Shown here one piece after another: positions 15,317 through 18,537 of a stretch of 18,537 bases of DNA. The position numbers and the translations under genes are program-made. Every line of letters starts with the position of its first letter. The first letter of the stretch is position 1. This DNA comes from Udaeobacter sp046731855 (GTDB lineage Bacteria > Verrucomicrobiota > Verrucomicrobiia > Chthoniobacterales > UBA10450), in assembly GCA_046731855.1 (NCBI GenBank), contig JBKPLX010000085.1:1-18537 (forward strand), written 5' to 3'. Below the pieces are notes generated by a model. It saw only the letters and a program-made list of their open reading frames with translations. It had not been told where the DNA came from and ran no database searches.

Positions 15317-16445
15317 ACGACGTCTTCTCCTCTCTTGCCAGGGTAACGATTTGTCCCTCGTGCAGGAGATGCGCTCCGAGCGCCACCACCCGTTCACCGG
15401 CATCGACTCCGTGGGACACGACGACTTCCTCCTGACCGATTGAGCCAATTTCGATGCGGCGGAACTTCACTTCCGACTTGTCATCCACGATCCAGACGCC
15501 CGGCCCGCTACCCCGATCATAGACGGCACCGACGGGCACCAGGATGGAGTGTTTATCGGAGGCTTTCTTGGTGACCAATGTGATGGTGACGGTCGAGCCG
15601 AGCGGCGCCGAAGCGGCTTCACCTTCGAGCACATAGCGCGCTTCAAAAGTTCGGCTCGTCGGGTCCGCCGCATCGGAAAGCTGGCGCAACTTGGCCTGGT
15701 ACGTTTGATCCTGCCCATACAGCCGGGCCGATGCGATCGCTCCCAAATCAGGTCGTACGCCCTCAGGCAGGTTAATCAAGGCTTCTCGGGGACCATCATG
15801 CGCCAACTGGATCACGGTTTGTCCTGCTGCCACGACCTGACCTGGTTCGCTCAACGTCCGAACGATCACCCCGTCGGCATCAGCTAATAAGATGGCATAC
15901 TCGCTGGAGTTATTGCTGACTCTTGCCTGAGCCTCTGCCGCTTCCAACTGTGCTTTGGCGTTGTCCAGCGCCGCCCGATCCTGATCATATTCCCGGTGCG
16001 ATATCACGCCGGATTTGACCAGCATGGCTGACCGCGTTTCATCTGCGTTCGCTTGTGTGTATTTGGCCCGAGCTGCCTCGACGTTTGCTTGTTGCGCGGC
16101 GGCTGAGAGTCTGAGATCCTCGGGATCAAGCCGCATCAGGGGCTGACCCTTCTGGACCTGCTGTCCCACATCGACGGATCGTTCCAGGATTTTTCCCGCG
16201 ACTCGGAAGCCCAAGTCGCTTTGCACCCGGGCTTCCACGATCCCGGTGAAGGTTCTGCTATTCGAGCCAACCGCTTTCGCCTTGAAAAGCTCCACCCTCG
16301 GAGACTGCAGGCGTGGATCTTTCATGGCCGGCTTGGAACACCCGACCATCAAGGCCAACGTCAGCCATCCTGCAAGCATTTCCCGACCGATGCCGGAGGA
16401 AACTCCGGTGACCAATGTGATTCTATTTTTTGATGACGTGTGCAT
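15303..16445 (-). CDS. RND periplasmic membrane-fusion lipoprotein with an SDR-derived N-terminus
   Basis: The adaptor subunit that links the RND permease to an outer-membrane channel. After the lipobox (MVGC, Cys 36 counted from ATG 16445) it shows the usual order: first barrel/lipoyl half (RTFTGIVEARVQSDLGFRVAG), alpha-hairpin coiled coil (about LRLSAAAQQANVEAARAKYT to QLEAAEAQARV), second lipoyl half (ADADGVIVRTLSEPGQVVAAG), beta-barrel (ISRT-type segment SDAADPTSRTFEARY) and membrane-proximal domain. The first ~22 residues (MHTSSKNR, then ITLVTGVSSGIGRE) are not a normal signal but match the start of a short-chain dehydrogenase. Possible starts are GTG 16451, ATG 16445 and ATG 16379, the last just before the hydrophobic signal. 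Only the upstream starts supply basic residues ahead of the signal core. It overlaps the permease gene by 14 bp. Confidence 0.88.
   Translation of the reverse strand: MHTSSKNRITLVTGVSSGIGREMLAGWLTLALMVGCSKPAMKDPRLQSPRVELFKAKAVGSNSRTFTGIVEARVQSDLGFRVAGKILERSVDVGQQVQKGQPLMRLDPEDLRLSAAAQQANVEAARAKYTQANADETRSAMLVKSGVISHREYDQDRAALDNAKAQLEAAEAQARVSNNSSEYAILLADADGVIVRTLSEPGQVVAAGQTVIQLAHDGPREALINLPEGVRPDLGAIASARLYGQDQTYQAKLRQLSDAADPTSRTFEARYVLEGEAASAPLGSTVTITLVTKKASDKHSILVPVGAVYDRGSGPGVWIVDDKSEVKFRRIEIGSIGQEEVVVSHGVDAGERVVALGAHLLHEGQIVTLAREEKTSYANF
15326..15331 (-). promoter_or_regulatory. Shine-Dalgarno site fixing the RND permease start
   Basis: AGGAGA on the minus strand lies 9 bases before ATG 15316, within the end of the fusion-protein gene. 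It rules out the longer upstream reading of the permease frame and indicates independent reinitiation at the overlapping start. Confidence 0.7.
16380..16445 (-). other. Remnant of a short-chain dehydrogenase 5' end fused in frame
   Basis: These 22 codons encode MHTSSKNR followed by ITLVTGVSSGIGRE. The TGxxxGIG nucleotide-binding signature (residues 13-20) at this distance from the start is the hallmark of classical short-chain dehydrogenases/reductases. Nothing of the rest of an SDR follows; the frame runs directly into the hydrophobic signal and lipobox of the fusion protein. This is best read as a deletion scar. Confidence 0.65.
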
Positions 16446-16452
16446 ATACACA
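16439..16452. promoter_or_regulatory. Putative MarR operator at the start of the efflux genes
   Basis: TGTGCATATACACA is a near-perfect palindrome (12 of 14 positions match its reverse complement) and covers ATG 16445. Thirteen of its bases recur, inverted, just before the marR start at 16949-16962. MarR-family dimers bind palindromes of this size, and regulators commonly sit on their own promoter and that of the pump. Binding is inferred. Confidence 0.6.
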
Positions 16453-16459
16453 ATGTAAT

Positions 16460-16481
16460 TTAGTTTGTCGTTAGTTTGTCG
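16460..16481. repeat. Tandem 11-bp direct repeat between marR and the efflux genes
   Basis: TTAGTTTGTCG occurs twice back to back (16460-16470 and 16471-16481) in the 57-bp gap between the marR stop and the fusion-protein start, 8 bp from the operator at 16439-16452. It may be part of a promoter or a replication-slippage duplication. I see no convincing -35/-10 pair here. Confidence 0.6.
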
Positions 16482-16502
16482 CCTTTGAGAGCATTCAAGG
16501 TT

Positions 16503-16943
16503 TTATTTGTTCAGGGCCAACGCGGCAGTTTCGAGATCAGACAAAATGGTGGCCCAACGTTTTTCACCGAGAGTTTTAACCGCGGCGCGTTGAGCGGACT
16601 TCCAAGCCGGCATTAGTTTCTCCATCTGTTTTCGGCCTTTCGCCGTAATTGCCAATTCGACAAGCCGGCCGCGCCCGCCGCCGCTGACCCGCACCAAACC
16701 GTCTCGCTGCAACGGCCGGAGATTTCGCACGAGTGTCGTGCGCTCCATTCCCAGCCAATCACTCAATTCCGCCATGTGCCAAGTGTCCTTGGTTTTCAAT
16801 GACTCCAAGATCGATCGCTGCGTGGGGCGGATTCCATGTCGCCGCATTTCCGCGTCATAAAACTGCGTCACAGCCCGCGTCACCCAACGCAAGTTGAAGC
16901 ACACGCAGTTTTCCGCGGCCAACATATCCAGTTCTTTTGCCAT
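16503..16943 (-). CDS. MarR-family transcriptional regulator of the efflux operon
   Basis: A 146-residue winged-helix regulator, usual MarR length. N-terminal dimerisation helix (NLRWVTRAVTQFYDAEMRRHG), then IRPTQRSILESL, the DNA-reading helix-turn-helix MAELSDWLGMERTTLVRNLRPLQRDGLV, the wing VSGGGRGRLVELAITAKGR and a long C-terminal helix. The conserved wing Asp/Arg pattern (DxR) is replaced by GGRGR, but R-G-R at the wing tip is kept. The start is ATG 16943; six codons upstream there is a GTG that overlaps the putative operator and is less likely. It is followed after 57 bp by the fusion protein and RND permease genes. It probably represses itself and the pump through the paired sites at 16949-16962 and 16439-16452, with release by a small phenolic or toxic ligand as in relatives. 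The ligand is unknown. Confidence 0.9.
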   Translation of the reverse strand: MAKELDMLAAENCVCFNLRWVTRAVTQFYDAEMRRHGIRPTQRSILESLKTKDTWHMAELSDWLGMERTTLVRNLRPLQRDGLVRVSGGGRGRLVELAITAKGRKQMEKLMPAWKSAQRAAVKTLGEKRWATILSDLETAALALNK

Positions 16944-16948
16944 GATGA

Positions 16949-16962
16949 TGTGTATATGCACT
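16949..16962. promoter_or_regulatory. Putative MarR operator at the marR promoter
   Basis: TGTGTATATGCACT is the inverted copy of the site at 16439-16452 (13 of 14 bases). It covers the -10 box of the predicted marR promoter and ends 5 bases before ATG 16943, an ideal position for autorepression. Confidence 0.6.
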
Positions 16963-16981
16963 ACTCGACTGGGCCTGTCAA
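16953..16981 (-). promoter_or_regulatory. Predicted sigma-70 promoter of marR
   Basis: On the minus strand a perfect -35 TTGACA (16976-16981) is followed after 17 bp by CATATA (16953-16958) as -10. The expected transcript start is near 16946, only about 3 bases before ATG 16943, so the message would be nearly leaderless. The -10 lies inside the operator palindrome. Confidence 0.55.
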
Positions 16982-17004
16982 TCTTTTTTTTCGGTGGTTA
17001 GTGC

Positions 17005-17028
17005 GCTTCGCCGGATCAGTCCCGAAGC
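17005..17028 (-). terminator. Stem-loop immediately after the cupin stop codon
   Basis: GCTTCG and CGAAGC pair as a 6-bp outer stem, with a GGA/TCC inner stem, and the structure abuts the cupin TGA at 17029-17031. No U-run follows in the leftward direction, so termination may be partial. It separates the hydrolase-cupin pair from the marR operon. Confidence 0.4.
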
Positions 17029-17490
17029 TCAACTCTTCGGCGGCCACTCAACGCCAGCTAATTCCTTTGGCAATTGCTTTGGATCGACCGGATAAATGAG
17101 CGACATATCGGGTTTGGTCTTTGCGCCGGGCAGAAACTCCATTTCCTCCGGCGCACCCACGATAAGCCAGAGCACTTCGGCGTTGGTATCGTTGAATACC
17201 TGCCGCAACTGACCCGGCCCGACCAGCACGCCGCCGTATTTTGGCACGGTCAATGTTTCTTCGCCAACGCGCATTCGGCCGAGGCCTTCCAGAACAAAAT
17301 AAAACTCTTCCTGCCGGATGTGCTTGTGCAGCGTGCTCGCACTTTTAGGCGGTAACCGCCAGAGGCGTGCATTAAGATTCTCACTACCTGTGCGCTCCAG
17401 ATAATCAGCGTTTGGAATTCGCATCAGATTGGATGGCCGCCAGAAAAGATCTTCCGGTTTGATCAAAAAGTAACCTTCTATTGTTTTCAT
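17029..17490 (-). CDS. Cupin-domain protein with an altered metal motif
   Basis: A 153-residue single-domain cupin, probably cytoplasmic (no signal peptide). Cupin motif 1 is complete: H55, H57 and E62 with G69 in HKHIRQEEFYFVLEGLG. In motif 2 (GPGQLRQVFN) the position normally held by the third metal-binding His is Arg (R96), so the classic 3-His/1-Glu site is incomplete. The protein may bind metal weakly, use another ligand, or act as a sugar or small-molecule binding module. Aromatic and Pro-rich ends flank the barrel. It starts 28 bp after the secreted hydrolase gene on the same strand and is probably co-transcribed with it. ATG 17490 is the natural start; no Shine-Dalgarno is visible. 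Function unknown. Confidence 0.8.
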   Translation of the reverse strand: MKTIEGYFLIKPEDLFWRPSNLMRIPNADYLERTGSENLNARLWRLPPKSASTLHKHIRQEEFYFVLEGLGRMRVGEETLTVPKYGGVLVGPGQLRQVFNDTNAEVLWLIVGAPEEMEFLPGAKTKPDMSLIYPVDPKQLPKELAGVEWPPKS

Positions 17491-17518
17491 CGTACGTTTT
17501 TTTAGAACAAGACAATGT

Positions 17519-18487
17519 TCAATGTGTGGAACCGAGAAAGTCTCGGATCAACACGGCGATTTCATCCGCTGCTGTGTCCAACGCAAAATGACCGGCGTTG
17601 AGAACGTGAACCTGGGCGTCCGGCACATCCTTGTGGTAACGTTCCGGCTCGCCGGGATCGAACGAAAGATCGTACTTCCCCCAGATCACTAGCAAGCGCG
17701 GTTGCTTTTCGCGCATCCACTCCTGCCACTTCGGATAGGCGTCTACATTGGTGCGATAGTCGTAAAACAGATCGCTTTGAATCTGTGCCTGCCCAGGTGG
17801 ATTCAGAAACGCGAACTCGTCCGTCCACAAATCAGGATCGTAGTGCTCCACGTTCGGATCATTCCCGACATGGCGCGTACGCGTCGTCTGCAAAGACAGG
17901 AGATTTGTGCGAAGCGCGTTTTCGTTCGCCGCGCGATCTTTCCAAAACTCGCGCCGAGTCTTCCAATTCGCGCCCAGCCCTTCGTTGTGAGCGACCGCGT
18001 CTTGAATAATGAGAGCTTCTACGCGTTCTGGGTGCGCAAGCGCCATGCGAAAACCGACAGGGCCTCCGTAATCCTGCATGTAAAGCGTGTAGTGCGATAG
18101 TCCGAGAGCTTCGGTAAAGTGATTCATGATCTCGGCGATGTGGTCGAACGTGTATGCAAATTTTTTCGGCTCAGGCCAGTCGCTGTGTCCGAAACCCGGG
18201 TAATCGGGCGCGACAAGATGAAACCGATCCGACAGCCGGCTGAAGAGAGGCTCAAACATCCGGGATGAAGATGGCAGCCCGTGGAGCAAGAGGATCGTTG
18301 GGGCACCTTTCGGTCCCGCTTCCCGATAAAAGAGTGAGAGTCCGTCAACCTTCATCGTACGATAAAAAACGTGCTGAGAACCTTCCGTGGCGGCGGCTAT
18401 TCCAGACGTATTAACAGCAAGCATTGAAATGATGGCGATCGCAGCGGCAGTGAGGGCTGCGAGTTCGGTTCGCCGTTTGGTTTTCAC
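17519..18487 (-). CDS. Secreted alpha/beta hydrolase, epoxide hydrolase/dehalogenase-like
   Basis: A 322-residue exported alpha/beta hydrolase. A signal peptide (MKTKRR, hydrophobic ~10-25, cut near GIAAA at ~33) precedes the fold. The oxyanion hole is HG at 69-70, the nucleophile is D139 in MQDYGG, the acid is D273 in WGKYDLSF and the base is H300 in NAGHFALD, with a cap domain at about 165-240. The Asp nucleophile places it with epoxide hydrolases and haloalkane dehalogenases. The residue after the nucleophile is Tyr, whereas haloalkane dehalogenases use Trp there to bind halide, so dehalogenation is less likely. The start is GTG 18487, chosen for the intact signal peptide; no Shine-Dalgarno is seen. 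The cupin gene follows after 28 bp. It is not a close copy of the GC-rich hydrolase at 11359-12213. Substrate unknown. Confidence 0.85.
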   Translation of the reverse strand: MKTKRRTELAALTAAAIAIISMLAVNTSGIAAATEGSQHVFYRTMKVDGLSLFYREAGPKGAPTILLLHGLPSSSRMFEPLFSRLSDRFHLVAPDYPGFGHSDWPEPKKFAYTFDHIAEIMNHFTEALGLSHYTLYMQDYGGPVGFRMALAHPERVEALIIQDAVAHNEGLGANWKTRREFWKDRAANENALRTNLLSLQTTRTRHVGNDPNVEHYDPDLWTDEFAFLNPPGQAQIQSDLFYDYRTNVDAYPKWQEWMREKQPRLLVIWGKYDLSFDPGEPERYHKDVPDAQVHVLNAGHFALDTAADEIAVLIRDFLGSTH

Positions 18488-18537
18488 ATTTGTATTGCTT
18501 TAATATCGATTACGAGGCACGCAACCAAAAGGGCGCC

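Noticed and set aside
17005..17028. Strong intrinsic terminator at the stem-loop
   Set aside because: The only T-run nearby (around 16984-16992, plus strand) lies on the wrong side for the leftward cupin transcript, so only a weak terminator is claimed.
17486..18361. The 11-mer CGTACGATGAA at the cupin start and inside the hydrolase gene
   Set aside because: A second copy of an 11-mer is expected by chance in 18.5 kb, and the hydrolase copy is internal to its coding sequence behind an intact signal peptide.
1..18537. Mobile elements, CRISPR arrays, tRNA or rRNA genes
   Set aside because: No transposase or integrase motifs, no spaced repeats, and gene-free gaps are too short and lack cloverleaf structure.

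Overview
The window is a densely packed bacterial chromosome segment: 15 protein-coding loci with almost no non-coding space. I see no tRNA, rRNA, CRISPR array, transposase or phage gene. No stretch longer than 300 bases lacks a gene; the largest gap is 5460-5649. Protein content, moderate GC (about 55% by eye) and a cell-wall L,D-transpeptidase with an N-terminal peptidoglycan-binding and LysM-like part would suit a soil Verrucomicrobiota (Chthoniobacterales-like) genome. That placement is an inference from protein style and is not proven by any marker gene here.

Left part (1-5650). A three-part flavoprotein (cyclic-nucleotide-binding fold, thioredoxin-like fold, thioredoxin-reductase fold) runs rightwards. 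Facing it is a leftward run of four closely spaced genes: a D-2-hydroxyacid dehydrogenase, a secreted SMP-30-like beta-propeller, a TMEM175-type potassium channel interrupted by an in-frame TGA, and a secreted DUF1579-like protein.

Middle part (5650-11293). A SAM-dependent methyltransferase is followed by a divergent MerR cassette. The merR gene reads right. A small exported protein with a Cys-Cys pair and a DUF2867-like protein read left, from a textbook MerR promoter (19-bp spacer filled by a 22-bp dyad). Next come a class I aminotransferase (leftward) and, divergent from it, a pair of envelope genes: a YkuD L,D-transpeptidase and a membrane-anchored C39-like cysteine peptidase.

Right part (11294-18537), all leftward. 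A MarR regulator, an RND membrane-fusion lipoprotein and an RND pump permease form an operon. A strikingly GC-rich alpha/beta hydrolase overlaps the end of the pump gene by 17 bp. Upstream lie a cupin and a secreted alpha/beta hydrolase. The same 13-base half-palindromic site sits in opposite orientation at the starts of marR and of the fusion-protein gene, so MarR probably controls both itself and the pump. The fusion protein's N-terminus carries the first ~20 residues of a short-chain dehydrogenase, which looks like the scar of a deletion that fused two genes.

Most worth a second look: the MerR-controlled two-gene cassette, the SDR scar with the paired MarR operators, the nonsense codon in the TMEM175 gene, and the GC-rich hydrolase attached to the efflux operon.
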